Virus record (IMG/VR): IMGVR_UViG_3300007538_000083
Location: 1-35,279 of that record
Length of the DNA stretch: 35,279 nt
From: a virus
Reading direction: 5' to 3' (one strand)
In this document: positions 8,301 to 17,604 of the stretch, piece after piece
How the letters are laid out: every line of letters begins with the position of its first letter
Numbering within the stretch: the stretch's first letter is position 1
Made by a program: the position numbers and the translations under genes
Notes under the pieces: model-generated
Databases searched by the model: none
Seen by the model: only the letters and a program-made list of their open reading frames with translations
Told to the model about the DNA's origin: nothing

Positions 8301-10442
8301 AGATATGTGACAATATCTAACATTGATATGGAAGCTAAACCAAAACCTGAACCAGAACCTGAACCAAAACCACCTATAGATAGAAAAAGAATTAGACCGA
8401 TATCACAACAAGAAGAATTAAATATTGAAAAAGATAAAAATACTAGAAGAGAAATCGCTAATAAGATATTACAAAAAATGGTTACAGAATGTGATTATTT
8501 TGATATGATACAAGAAGAAAATGAATTTATTTATGATTCTTTAAAACAAAAATTTAAATTTTTCCATCCAAGTTTTCATAGTATTACACCCGAAGGTTTA
8601 AATAGTAGATTAACTTTTTTAAATCAATGTGTTAGACCTGGTGCTACAATACCAACAGTTGTTGATAGAGGAGGAACTTTAAATAGGTCTGTAGATGCTA
8701 AAAATACATCATTTGGTGCACCACCGATATGTGTTTTAAGGGTTGGTGATTTTTATCACACAAAAATAGCTATAGATAATGTTTCTTTTACATACGATAA
8801 TAATTTATTAGATTTAAATCCTGAAGGTATTGGAGTACAACCTATGATAGCTGCTGTAACTATTAGTTTTAAATATATTGGTGGTCAAGGGTTAAAAGAA
8901 CCAGTAACACAATTACAAAATGCATTATCATTTAACTTCTTCGCTAATACAGAAGTTTATGATGATAGAGCTGTATTAACTGTAACAGATAAAGACCCAG
9001 ACGAACAAGCTTGGATACAAGAAAATTCTGATTTAATTAATAATACTGGATTAGATAATCCACAAGGTACAGCTGATGAGGTAGATGAACAAGATACTTC
9101 ATCTAATGATGGTATTACGATAGGTGATAGAACAAACTCACAAGAAGGTACTAGTGGTCAAACTGGTACTATAAATTATCAAAATAATTGGAATGATTTA
9201 AGTGAAGCAGCTTATGAATATATAAGTGGAAGTAACGATTATCTATTTAAATATATTAGTGAACAAAATTACGCTGGATTACAAATTTTCTTTTCTGAAA
9301 AACAAATGTATGAAGGTGAATATTATACATCTACATCAACGTCTGGTACTTTTGATACTAATAATGGAAAATTAATTGGTTTTTCAGAGGGTTGGGAAAA
9401 TAGACTTAGTAACCTTAGTGATACATATAAATCTAAAATAGAAAGTGGTACTACATATATACAAACAATAGCTGATGGACTTACAGAAGCACAAGAAGAC
9501 GACCTTAAAGATTTCTTATTAGAACAGTTAGAATTTAGTATAGGTGAATACGAATATCAATTTACCCAATTAGATTTAAATTTAAAAACTTTAATATTAA
9601 AATATATTAAGTATGTTAATCAATTAAATGTTGTTAATAGGGGAGCTGACGGTTATGGTGAAAATGGTAAGTGGACAACACTTAAATTGTCTGGTGGGAC
9701 TGATGTATACCCAACAGCTAATGGGGTTGCACCACCAGATAACACTTTAAAAGAATTGGGTGACGATTACAAATATTTGACAAATCTAGTAACGTGTTAC
9801 AGTAAAATATATAATGGTGATAGTAGTGATTTAGCTTTAAGTACGGTACTTAATGACGTTGTGAATGCTAAATTAACAACAGAAAACCAATTTGATTTGT
9901 CATCAACTGGAACATTAGCTAATAATTTTAGTTCACCATCTAGTTCTTCTCTAGACCCATTTATTATGGAATATATTTTATTTGGAATAGACTTAATGGA
10001 TGAATCTACTGTTGATTCTTTAGTTACAACAAACATACAACCATTAAAAGATAATAATATAAATTATCCAGGTCCAGCTAATTTTATAACTGAAATGATA
10101 GATGTACTTTATCCACCACCACTTACAACACCTTTATGGGTAACTACCTTCCAAAACAAATGTTCTGAATTCATAGCTTTAAATGAAGATTTCTACATGA
10201 GAAAATTATTAGATATTAAAGAAGAGTTTGTTGATAAAACAATACCAGAAGGAAAAAATACATTATCACAAGGATTAACACAATTAGTTTATCCTACTGA
10301 CCTAACAGATTTAAAAGATGATAAAAAACGAGAAATGACTTACGAACAAGTTACAGACCCAACATTAGAATCTTACATAAGAGAAAACGCTAGTCAGAAA
10401 AGCTTAGGTCCTACTAGTAGTTTTAATTTAAAATTTTATTAA
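5385..10442 (+). CDS. giant baseplate/tube-junction structural protein with an OmpA-like domain
   Basis: A 1685-residue protein, Asn/Thr/Gly/Tyr-rich like a virion protein. Roughly: 1-520 is an unrecognised N-terminal part with Gly/Pro-rich stretches. 560-740 is beta-rich and includes KKYMFSIENLAWRTSG and FLGRPEPIYTYNSTNRTGSL, which look like tube-fold strands. 785-980 is an OmpA-C-like domain opening with LTFYFDNDYPDP and holding YNKKLSQRRLDSV (893-906). 985-997 is a Lys/Pro/Glu linker (KPKPEPEPEPKPP). 1030-1220 has FHSITPEGLNSRLTFLNQC, VLRVGDFYHTKIAIDNVS and NPEGIGVQPMIAAVTISFKY, again tube-initiator-like. The rest is unrecognised. T4 places gp48 and gp54, which start the tube on the baseplate, after the tape measure; this protein may combine such functions. 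In the OmpA-like part the Arg of LSxRR is kept, but the usual Asp of the GHTD motif is replaced (NGSAS), so peptidoglycan binding is uncertain. The next gene starts 2 bases after its stop codon. Confidence 0.65.
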   Translation: MPGSPQNNNFSQLSFSGTKALRDLLLTKNLPNPEGIGPYGTYNNSTYSVTSLSVKDVIDQPSVEENSEMFLDKLYLNNAYGPKGGYSNFINIYTTSQGVAKVNEGEYPNFTAPETGAGLFGENPFRTVGRYYSPIDILLGVSAEGLLSQTLLQDSPLQQAAAIQLRSEFQERIAQELYQETIGRLSFVDALQDPIDALDIVTGRQPLIQRDNTITQPKSIVGQGLDFVSRITGVYVPYSYIPGDYFELEPPRGSSGVEKVISDITGILGSLIGIPRRRQSPSQRFLEYTGNGTKSRLFKAIRYNKYGPQYGEGEQARTAIGVGFGEAIDFIGGGILGFGNFPPNPPQYVGGPRNRIVDMTSPPENTYAGKNYVPIFGPDAVSKEFDQNDYDFGMKGRTYTNQGDTAAGFTWYTNKTPGGGFLNSIPSLFNNNANNNRVGPQEPGATQGPEGSTDDTTRYQTPNNYDRTKSSNYSFREDSLMDVTQQIIDSVPKGGAALKSVSHAMNQVSKVFNDGYKELTKGSRVRRFVNTDPTSGNGVEEAREYCRVWTKDVPYYTYDRMVRFNTNHRKETYSVLDSPFNLNIAPHRTDESGKGSSNIVDGKVKKYMFSIENLAWRTSGEPGFTYDDLPSCEKGPNGGRIMWFPPYDLSVDESSNANWTENTFLGRPEPIYTYNSTNRTGSLRFKIVVDHPSILNLLVRKELEKLGPEQTDAIVDSFFAGCKRYDIFDLARKWKQFSVNELQSLNEQLNTPGLSDRATREIINESATEEPQEVENVTLPTLQPGLTFYFDNDYPDPNTSRITSTVSYVECAEGSMSKFGQYLVPGGTSFQPQIDRAVDSQKEGLSNFFNDVAYNEYQDVWPKFARDLKTILDSGLHTVTLSFNGSASSIATNEYNKKLSQRRLDSVKQMFKNYQIDGKNAFSAYIDSGDLNIPDGQALGEEFCNNVLYSATTGTGEAGEVGAVYSAPAASCRYVTISNIDMEAKPKPEPEPEPKPPIDRKRIRPISQQEELNIEKDKNTRREIANKILQKMVTECDYFDMIQEENEFIYDSLKQKFKFFHPSFHSITPEGLNSRLTFLNQCVRPGATIPTVVDRGGTLNRSVDAKNTSFGAPPICVLRVGDFYHTKIAIDNVSFTYDNNLLDLNPEGIGVQPMIAAVTISFKYIGGQGLKEPVTQLQNALSFNFFANTEVYDDRAVLTVTDKDPDEQAWIQENSDLINNTGLDNPQGTADEVDEQDTSSNDGITIGDRTNSQEGTSGQTGTINYQNNWNDLSEAAYEYISGSNDYLFKYISEQNYAGLQIFFSEKQMYEGEYYTSTSTSGTFDTNNGKLIGFSEGWENRLSNLSDTYKSKIESGTTYIQTIADGLTEAQEDDLKDFLLEQLEFSIGEYEYQFTQLDLNLKTLILKYIKYVNQLNVVNRGADGYGENGKWTTLKLSGGTDVYPTANGVAPPDNTLKELGDDYKYLTNLVTCYSKIYNGDSSDLALSTVLNDVVNAKLTTENQFDLSSTGTLANNFSSPSSSSLDPFIMEYILFGIDLMDESTVDSLVTTNIQPLKDNNINYPGPANFITEMIDVLYPPPLTTPLWVTTFQNKCSEFIALNEDFYMRKLLDIKEEFVDKTIPEGKNTLSQGLTQLVYPTDLTDLKDDKKREMTYEQVTDPTLESYIRENASQKSLGPTSSFNLKFY

Positions 10443-10444
10443 TT

Positions 10445-10912
10445 ATGGCTAGATATTATAATAGATATTCAGATTTTAACGTTAATGGTGAAAATTTAAC
10501 AATACCATTTCTTAAATTACCATCATTACCTACAGACAAAAAAACTATATATAAAACTAATAGCTCAAGACTAGATAAAATAAGTCAACAATATTATGAT
10601 AGTCCATATTTTGGTTGGTTAATTTTACAAGCTAATCCACAAGTTGGTGGATTGGAATGGAATATTAAAGATGGTCAAGTATTGATTGTTCCGTATCCTT
10701 TAGTAGCTTCTTTGCAAAATTATAAACAAGCGGTGGATGACTATTTCTTTTTTTATGGTAAAAATGTACCAATAAACACTTTTGATGTTCCAAATATTGG
10801 TACCACACCAATTACTTATGTGGCACCCGTAAGTACTAACACAACTGGGAGACAAGGTACCATTAATACTAGGTCAAATAATAGTAGTAGTTCTTATTCA
10901 TCTTCTTTTTAA
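10445..10912 (+). CDS. gp53: baseplate wedge protein with LysM-like fold (gp53-like)
   Basis: A 155-residue protein. Residues about 40-82 form a LysM-like unit: SRLDKISQQYYDSPYFGWLI, then LQANPQVGGLEWNIKDGQVLIVPYP. This is the pattern seen in gp53-like wedge proteins (Tyr-Tyr-x-x-Trp/Gly-Trp, then Asn-Pro, then a hydrophobic ending at an IP or VP). T4 gp53 clamps wedge units around the hub. The C-terminal 25 residues are Ser/Asn-rich and disordered-looking. It lies between two giant baseplate genes, 2 bases after one and 14 before the other, so all three should be made together. Confidence 0.75.
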   Translation: MARYYNRYSDFNVNGENLTIPFLKLPSLPTDKKTIYKTNSSRLDKISQQYYDSPYFGWLILQANPQVGGLEWNIKDGQVLIVPYPLVASLQNYKQAVDDYFFFYGKNVPINTFDVPNIGTTPITYVAPVSTNTTGRQGTINTRSNNSSSSYSSSF

Positions 10913-10926
10913 CTATTTAATTAATT

Positions 10927-13900
10927 ATGGCAAATGAAATATCTAATGGTAATAATGTATTAGTTGAATTTTCAGAAAACAATATTTTATTGGTAGACCC
11001 AAACAGAGTTTTTGAAGGTGGACGAGTAAAAGATAGATTGGTTAAATCTGAAGAATTGGTAATATATGCTAGTTTAAAAGCTAGAGTGGTACCAAGAAGT
11101 AAACTAATAAGTGGTGCCGGTGTAGATAATCAAACACCAGAGGCTTTTATTGATGTTTTTGAAGGTGAAATAAATTTTTTAAAACCACAAGGTAAAGATT
11201 ATTACACTAGTGATTGGACTGATACACAAACTGGTAAAGGATTTGGTACTGACGCTGGTTCACTAAACCAAAGGATACAAACTAGTACAATAGGAGCTAA
11301 TGGTCAATTATTATTTAATGAACAAATTAGAAATAAAATTGATTCTGAATCTTTTGGAATTAATAATATTTCAGTCTCATTAAGTAGAGCATTTACTCCA
11401 ATAGTAAATATAACTTTTACTGATGTAAGAGGACAAACACTTTTTGAACAAGGAGCTAATTCACCATACGCCGCTTTTTTTCAACTACCATATCCATTAT
11501 TTAAATTAAAATTAAAGGGATATTATGGTAAAGCGGTAGAATACCAACTAATGTTGGAAAAATTTAATGCATCATTTGATTCAACATCAGGAAACTATAA
11601 TGTAGTTTGTAATTTTAAAGGTAGAGTGACAGCATTATTAGCTGACATTACACTACAAGAAATGAGAGTAGCTCCATATATGTTTTCTAAATCATACCAA
11701 ATAGAGACTAATGAGGATGAAAAGTCTGATTTTATAACTAGTCGTGGAAGACAAATTTTAAGTCAAGTATATGCTGCTTACAAATCAAAAGGTTTAATTA
11801 GTGAAAATTTACCAGATATAACAATAGATGACTTAATACAAAGAGTAAAAGAGTTAGAAAATGATATAGAAAAAAAATTAAAAAGTTATAATTTAGATGC
11901 TTTGGATGATATTGAAACTTATGATAAAAGTTCAACATTATATAGAAATAAAATATTAACTTCTGGTGGTTGGAGGTCAACATATATTGATACAGATATA
12001 AATTCAGTTAGTGGTCCACAAGTTGATATATCTACAGACGTAGTATATTACCAATTTAAAAAACAATATAGGGATAATCCAGTAAAACAAAAAGAAGCTT
12101 TCGAAAATATAAAAAAAAGAATAAAAGAAGGTAATGAATCTTTATTAAGAAATAAAACTTTTGGCAATGGAGGTAAACAATCCATACCTGTCGATATAAA
12201 ATTAGATGATTTTATAACAACACCACCTACAGGGTTTGAAGATAGTACGGGTGATTGGTTTAGGTTTGATGTTTTTGAAGATAAAATAGGCAAAATAATA
12301 ACAGTATTTAATACAAAAAGGACACAAATTGAAAATGAATTAACTTCAGCTGTAAATTCTGTAGTTATAGAATCATTAGGGTTTAATCCAACGATAAGAA
12401 ATATATTTGCTATATTTATATCACACGCTGACACATTTTTAAGATTGATGGATGAAACACATTCAGAAGCTTTTGCGGTTAGAGATAGTTTAGATAGATT
12501 AAATGCTGTTAAAGGACCTGGTAATCCTAGTAGTGTTGATGAAGACGTTATAGTTTACCCTTGGCCACATTATTATATTGAAGAAACTGATGAAAATGGA
12601 CCACAGTATGTTAGTACTTACCCAGGTTCACCAAAAGTATTAGGTCAAACAAAGGCTTATGATAATATATTGTGGCCAGAAGTTTATTTTGTGGAAGAAT
12701 TTTTTAAAGCTCAACTTATCAGTAATTCTGATACCAAACCAGAATTTTCAGTTAATAGCGTTGGTGGTAATTGGATACCTATTACATCATTTGAGTTAGG
12801 TGAAGAACAAGTTTATATTAATAAATCTGTAGTTCCATTCAATTATGAAATTTGGGATAGGTCTACAGTATTTTCTGTTTTTTCTGGTTTATCAACTAGA
12901 TTAAAAGAAAATGTTAGTAAAAATGCATTTTACGAATTATCAAAAATAGAGGCTTTTAATATAAAAGAATATTTAAGTGGTTTGCTTGACCTTAATGAAT
13001 TACTTAAAAATCAAAACTTTAATTACAATACTTATTTAGATTATTTACAAGAAATATCACCATTAAACAATTACCAACTCTTAATAAGAGACCAATTTAA
13101 TACACCATATATTAGGACTAAAGTAAATGATTCTAGTTTTACATTGACACCTTTTAACGAATTTAAAAATTTAACTTATCAATTAAATGATGGTGACATA
13201 CAAGAAACTTTGGATAAATTAAATTCTGTTTTAATTTCTGGAAACATTAGAAATGAAAATATTTTGGAAACTTTTCCTTTTTCACATTTTGTTTCAACAT
13301 CACCAAACACATCTTGGACTGTAAATAATTTAGCTGCTGGTATAGATATATCTAGTTATGAAAATTTAAATAATATTTCACAAAGTATTAATTACCAAGC
13401 AGACCAAAAAGTTTTCGCTTCAATAATACCAAATAATGCAACATCTTTAGTTGTAGAAAACATACAATTTTATACTGATGGTGATTGGGCAACAAAAACA
13501 GCATTAACAGAATTATCTAATAAGGTACAAGATAGGTTTGTTAATAATCAAAATACTAGAAATTCTTGGGAAACTTTTTATGGTACGGTACAATATCAGG
13601 AGGGAACAGAATACGTGTGTAATCAAAACTTAATTACAACAGAAGGTAATTTAGAATATGGTAATGATTACAATGGTAAGATTTTTTCTAAACAAATAAC
13701 TTCATTATTGAATACACCTTATTTTATTAATAGTTTAGTTGAAGGTGTTTCTAACGAAATTAATAATGTTGATAATCCATATAAATCAGCGGCTTACTTA
13801 TTTTTGAATTCATTACCACTACCAACTTTAAGAGAAAAAACATTATTAACGAATCAATCAACCTATAATATATATGGTGATTACATAGCTAAAACGTTAA

Positions 13901-16900
13901 ATCAAGTATCTGCGGTACACCCATTACCTAGTGCTTGGATTTTAAAATATGGTGCTATATGGCATAGATATAAAGAATTTATTGACAATGGTAATGATTT
14001 TTTAAGTGACGTATGGGATAATTTTGATGCTAATACATACTTCAACAATACAAATGGTTTAGGGTACACGTATGATTTAAATGTGGGAGTTAATAATGCA
14101 TTAATTAGTTTTGGTGGACAATGGTCTCCAGCACCAACCACAGACCAATTAAATTTAGGGTTTTATCCAGAACTAAATAACTATATTTATTATTTTGTAA
14201 CTGGTGAACTTTTGTATGATGGTTTAAATGTTAGTGGTTTCCCAATAACAGATAATCAAATTAATCAATTAATATTACAAGAATCTTTATATTTAAAAAA
14301 CGCTGAAGAACTTACAATAACTTCAATAGATACGGACCCAATACAAACAAAAGCTAATTTATGGTTTAATTATTATGACTTAACTAGAGAAGGTTATTTA
14401 AGTGGGTATACAACAGCTCAATATTTATTATTTCCATGTGAGGGAGGTATGAAAAAATCACAATTAGAATTTGAAGTTGAAAGTCCGTATTATTTAAAAA
14501 ATAATCAAAATGTGACTAATGGTGCTGTTAGATTAGTTTGGGGATTATCAAATTATGGTTATTTTGAACATAAACCAAATACATTACCTAGACCAGACCA
14601 ATATTTAAAAAGAATATTAAGTGACCAAGAAGAACAGTTGTCTTTTGACATTGTAAATAATGAAGAGTATGCTTCAATAGAAGAACTTTTTGATATATTT
14701 ACACCAGAAATATTAGATAGGTTTGAAGAATATTTTTTAAACTTTACAAAATATTTTGACCCAGACCCACAGGTATTTTATGATGAGGAAGATATTATGT
14801 CTTTGAACTTTCAAAAATTATTAAGAGAATTTTTAAAGATAGACCAAGATAAAGTTAATACAACACAAAGTAACACACAGTTAAGTTATAATTTAGGTAA
14901 AACACAGTTGGATAAAATAAATGTGACACTAAGACAATTCTTATCACACCAAACTGCTTTTAATTTCTATAACCCTAAAGATGTGGATATATTAGTATTT
15001 AAGAGTATAGCACCTTCTTCGGGAGCTACACAATATATTAATTTTGGAAACTATCAAGGAAATTTACCACCAGATATTTCATTAACTCAATCAACCACAT
15101 TATATCCGAATGAATGGAAAGAATTAAGAAAAAATGTTGGGTTTTATAGTGATTCATTATCTTCGGGATATACTTTAAATTTAATATATAATGATGCTGG
15201 AAATTATGTCACTGAATTTTTTAGAGAGTTTAATATAGATTTTAATGTTACTAATATTAAAAATTTAAGAAAAATTATAAGAATGTATGTGACAGCTAGA
15301 ATAGAAGCTGGAGCTGACCAAAATATCGATAATAGAGAATTTTTACAAAGGATTAAAACAGAAGTTATTGAGTCCTGGGAATTTAGTCAGTTTGACTATC
15401 TAAATCAATTATTCATACAACTTCAAAAAGTTCTACCAGAGACCACAGAAACAGAAATAGAAGAGTTTACTAATAATTCAACATATGAAAGTGATGAAAA
15501 TAAGTTGGAACAATATCAAGTATTTAAAACATTAAATGATAAATGGGTTAGTGGTGAAGAATTCAGTAACAAATACTTATTCGAAGATTTTCTATTTTAT
15601 GATGTTGCAAATAGAGATGTGGGAGATAAAGCAATTATTACTACTGATGCTATCATGAGTTTTGGTAGTCCTAACAATGCAAAAGCAAGTTTATTAACAA
15701 TTATAGGTTCTTTGTTACAAGGTAATTTCTTTAATTTTATGGGCATGCCTAGTTACATCAATTTTTACGGTATGACATCCCAAGGAGATACCCCTATACC
15801 AAAGTTAAGTACACAGGATGAAGCTGATGCAATTTTTGGTACTCATTTGGAAGTGGATAGTTTGGATTCTGGACCTAAATTTTTATGTCAGTATGTAGGA
15901 CCACCATCTACACAACTTGGTGGTGAATTAAGTAAAAAAAGTAAGTATGAAAACGATTCATTTTTATTAGGCAGGACTGCACAAAATCCTTTGTTGTCTA
16001 CAAATTATGACCCACAAAAAAATAATAAAGTAGTTGCGTTTGCGGTTGATTTTGGAATACAAAGTCAAGGAATTTTTAAAGGAATAGCTTTAGACCAAAG
16101 TCAATTTAAAAATACTTCAGAATCATTTGCTGTTACAGAGTCTATGGCTCAATCAGCTAATGATAAAAGTATTTTAACTCAAGGATTAAGTTTATTTAAC
16201 ATATATAAAACTAGGTCTTATACTTGTAAAATAGAAGCTATGGGAAATGTATGTATACAACCAACCATGTATTTTTCACTTAGACATATACCTATGTTTA
16301 GTGGTCCATATTTAATTTTAGATGTAGAACACAATATACAACCAAATACAATGACAACTACGTTTACTGGTGTTAGAGTACCATTTCACAAAATGCCTGA
16401 AATAACACAATTAGTAGCTAAGGTTAATCAAACATTTTTAAATAAAGTAAGGAAAAAAGTTAAAGAAGAAAAAGCGATACAAAGACAAGGTGGTTTTGAA
16501 CCAGAAAGCACCACAGAAAGTGAATCAGTTAAAAGCGGTAATTCTAATTTTAGAGGTAGAGATGACGATAAACTAGATTATATTATTATTCATGTTACCG
16601 CTGGAATAAACTATGGTAATGACCCAGTTTCCACAATAAATCAACAACATATAAATAGAGGATTTGCTGGTATTGGTTATCATTTTTTAATTGGTAGAGG
16701 AGCTGAAGGAAATGATAATAGTCCAGAAGGTACTTTGTATGGTGCTAGACCAGATAATAAAATTGGTGCTCACACTACGGGACATAATAGTAGGTCTTTA
16801 GGTGTTAGTATGATAGCGAATTGTGATAAAATAGGTGTGTATGGTAAAGATGAAGGAGGTGACCATCCAACTAGAATACAAAAAGAAACACTGGAATGGA

Positions 16901-17325
16901 CATTATTGTGGTTATTATTTAAAACAGGATTACTTAAAATGGGTAATAATATGTCAGTTATTGTTAAAACAAGAGAATCAGACGTTGAAGTTACTAACCC
17001 AAAAGTTTTGGACAATACTGGTGGTATAGGCTCAGATTTATGGATGAATATTTTAAAAGGACATAATGAATTTGCTAACAAAAGGTGTCCTTGTTTTAGA
17101 GTAGAAAGAACTTTAAGTGATACAAGTCCTGGTAGTTTAATGAGTAAACTAAGAGTTAAACTAAAAAAAGCTTTGGAAGATAGTAACTTTACACCAGGTC
17201 CAGATTATGGGCAAACATCAATGATTAGGTATTTTTCTAAAAAAGCTAAAGAAAAAGGTTGGGTACCAAGTCCATGGTCAACATCTACTGGACAATTCGG
17301 TGGAAGAGATTTAGCTGTAAACTAA
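10927..17325 (+). CDS. giant baseplate hub protein with C-terminal zinc amidase (cell-wall hydrolase)
   Basis: A 2132-residue protein. The N-terminal part (1-260) is beta-rich with SVSLSRAFTPIVNITFTDVRG and YPLFKLKLKGYYGKAVEYQL, resembling hub/tube-like domains. A very long middle part is unrecognised. Around 1740-1830, SYTCKIEAMGNVCIQPTMYF and ISGPY-type text (FSGPYLILDVEHNI) look like the end of a gp27/gpD-type hub. Residues 1880-2100 form an N-acetylmuramoyl-L-alanine amidase of the T7-lysozyme/PGRP type: IIIH (His1889), GYHFLIGRG (Tyr1918), GAHTTGHN, and GHNEFANKRCPCF (His2046, Lys2052, Cys2054). The spacing His to Tyr (29) and His-Lys-Cys (0, 6, 8) equals that of T7 lysozyme His17/Tyr46 and His122/Lys128/Cys130, so an active zinc amidase is likely. 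This is the functional counterpart of the T4 gp5 lysozyme on the tail needle, here fused to the hub. Its role would be local opening of peptidoglycan during infection. Confidence 0.75.
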   Translation: MANEISNGNNVLVEFSENNILLVDPNRVFEGGRVKDRLVKSEELVIYASLKARVVPRSKLISGAGVDNQTPEAFIDVFEGEINFLKPQGKDYYTSDWTDTQTGKGFGTDAGSLNQRIQTSTIGANGQLLFNEQIRNKIDSESFGINNISVSLSRAFTPIVNITFTDVRGQTLFEQGANSPYAAFFQLPYPLFKLKLKGYYGKAVEYQLMLEKFNASFDSTSGNYNVVCNFKGRVTALLADITLQEMRVAPYMFSKSYQIETNEDEKSDFITSRGRQILSQVYAAYKSKGLISENLPDITIDDLIQRVKELENDIEKKLKSYNLDALDDIETYDKSSTLYRNKILTSGGWRSTYIDTDINSVSGPQVDISTDVVYYQFKKQYRDNPVKQKEAFENIKKRIKEGNESLLRNKTFGNGGKQSIPVDIKLDDFITTPPTGFEDSTGDWFRFDVFEDKIGKIITVFNTKRTQIENELTSAVNSVVIESLGFNPTIRNIFAIFISHADTFLRLMDETHSEAFAVRDSLDRLNAVKGPGNPSSVDEDVIVYPWPHYYIEETDENGPQYVSTYPGSPKVLGQTKAYDNILWPEVYFVEEFFKAQLISNSDTKPEFSVNSVGGNWIPITSFELGEEQVYINKSVVPFNYEIWDRSTVFSVFSGLSTRLKENVSKNAFYELSKIEAFNIKEYLSGLLDLNELLKNQNFNYNTYLDYLQEISPLNNYQLLIRDQFNTPYIRTKVNDSSFTLTPFNEFKNLTYQLNDGDIQETLDKLNSVLISGNIRNENILETFPFSHFVSTSPNTSWTVNNLAAGIDISSYENLNNISQSINYQADQKVFASIIPNNATSLVVENIQFYTDGDWATKTALTELSNKVQDRFVNNQNTRNSWETFYGTVQYQEGTEYVCNQNLITTEGNLEYGNDYNGKIFSKQITSLLNTPYFINSLVEGVSNEINNVDNPYKSAAYLFLNSLPLPTLREKTLLTNQSTYNIYGDYIAKTLNQVSAVHPLPSAWILKYGAIWHRYKEFIDNGNDFLSDVWDNFDANTYFNNTNGLGYTYDLNVGVNNALISFGGQWSPAPTTDQLNLGFYPELNNYIYYFVTGELLYDGLNVSGFPITDNQINQLILQESLYLKNAEELTITSIDTDPIQTKANLWFNYYDLTREGYLSGYTTAQYLLFPCEGGMKKSQLEFEVESPYYLKNNQNVTNGAVRLVWGLSNYGYFEHKPNTLPRPDQYLKRILSDQEEQLSFDIVNNEEYASIEELFDIFTPEILDRFEEYFLNFTKYFDPDPQVFYDEEDIMSLNFQKLLREFLKIDQDKVNTTQSNTQLSYNLGKTQLDKINVTLRQFLSHQTAFNFYNPKDVDILVFKSIAPSSGATQYINFGNYQGNLPPDISLTQSTTLYPNEWKELRKNVGFYSDSLSSGYTLNLIYNDAGNYVTEFFREFNIDFNVTNIKNLRKIIRMYVTARIEAGADQNIDNREFLQRIKTEVIESWEFSQFDYLNQLFIQLQKVLPETTETEIEEFTNNSTYESDENKLEQYQVFKTLNDKWVSGEEFSNKYLFEDFLFYDVANRDVGDKAIITTDAIMSFGSPNNAKASLLTIIGSLLQGNFFNFMGMPSYINFYGMTSQGDTPIPKLSTQDEADAIFGTHLEVDSLDSGPKFLCQYVGPPSTQLGGELSKKSKYENDSFLLGRTAQNPLLSTNYDPQKNNKVVAFAVDFGIQSQGIFKGIALDQSQFKNTSESFAVTESMAQSANDKSILTQGLSLFNIYKTRSYTCKIEAMGNVCIQPTMYFSLRHIPMFSGPYLILDVEHNIQPNTMTTTFTGVRVPFHKMPEITQLVAKVNQTFLNKVRKKVKEEKAIQRQGGFEPESTTESESVKSGNSNFRGRDDDKLDYIIIHVTAGINYGNDPVSTINQQHINRGFAGIGYHFLIGRGAEGNDNSPEGTLYGARPDNKIGAHTTGHNSRSLGVSMIANCDKIGVYGKDEGGDHPTRIQKETLEWTLLWLLFKTGLLKMGNNMSVIVKTRESDVEVTNPKVLDNTGGIGSDLWMNILKGHNEFANKRCPCFRVERTLSDTSPGSLMSKLRVKLKKALEDSNFTPGPDYGQTSMIRYFSKKAKEKGWVPSPWSTSTGQFGGRDLAVN

Positions 17326-17349
17326 AACAGAGATTTAGTAATGTCGTAA

Positions 17350-17357
17350 TATTTATA
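17350..17357 (+). promoter_or_regulatory. TATTTATA motif, candidate promoter
   Basis: Exact TATTTATA, running on as TATTTATAAATAAAA, 25 bases before the ATG at 17375. The run-on also contains a T4-type late promoter match, TATAAATA (17354-17361). Confidence 0.45.
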
Positions 17358-17374
17358 AATAAAACGTTATTATT

Positions 17375-17593
17375 ATGGAAAATATTGAAAAAAATTTAGA
17401 TAATTATTTAGGAATCAAAAAACCTATCTCTAGTACTGTTTATAAAAAAGAAATGAAAACTGAAGAAGGGTTTGAAGAAGTATGTGATATGCAAACTGGA
17501 GAATGTAAAACAATTAAAACAAAAGACGGACTTATCGAAAGAGTTAATAAAAGAATGATTACTGAAGACGGTAGGAGTTTATTAATGGGATAA
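17375..17593 (+). CDS. small conserved-looking protein, unknown function
   Basis: A 72-residue, charged, soluble protein without membrane segments. It contains a Cys pair spaced CDMQTGEC and a charged C-terminal half (TKDGLIERVNKRMITEDGRSLL). I do not recognise a family. The gene starts after a candidate late promoter and is followed, 11 bases later, by the acidic 238-aa gene; both probably form a two-gene unit ending at the terminator at 18347. Confidence 0.6.
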   Translation: MENIEKNLDNYLGIKKPISSTVYKKEMKTEEGFEEVCDMQTGECKTIKTKDGLIERVNKRMITEDGRSLLMG

Positions 17594-17604
17594 AAAAATA
17601 AAAA

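Noticed and set aside
12048-12434. Minus-strand 128-codon frame inside the hub gene
   Set aside because: Fully within a long + strand gene with sound coding features; its hydrophobic text is a by-product of AT-rich codons.
16835-17029. Plus-strand 64-codon frame within the amidase region
   Set aside because: Alternative frame of the amidase domain, whose catalytic residues are intact in the main frame.
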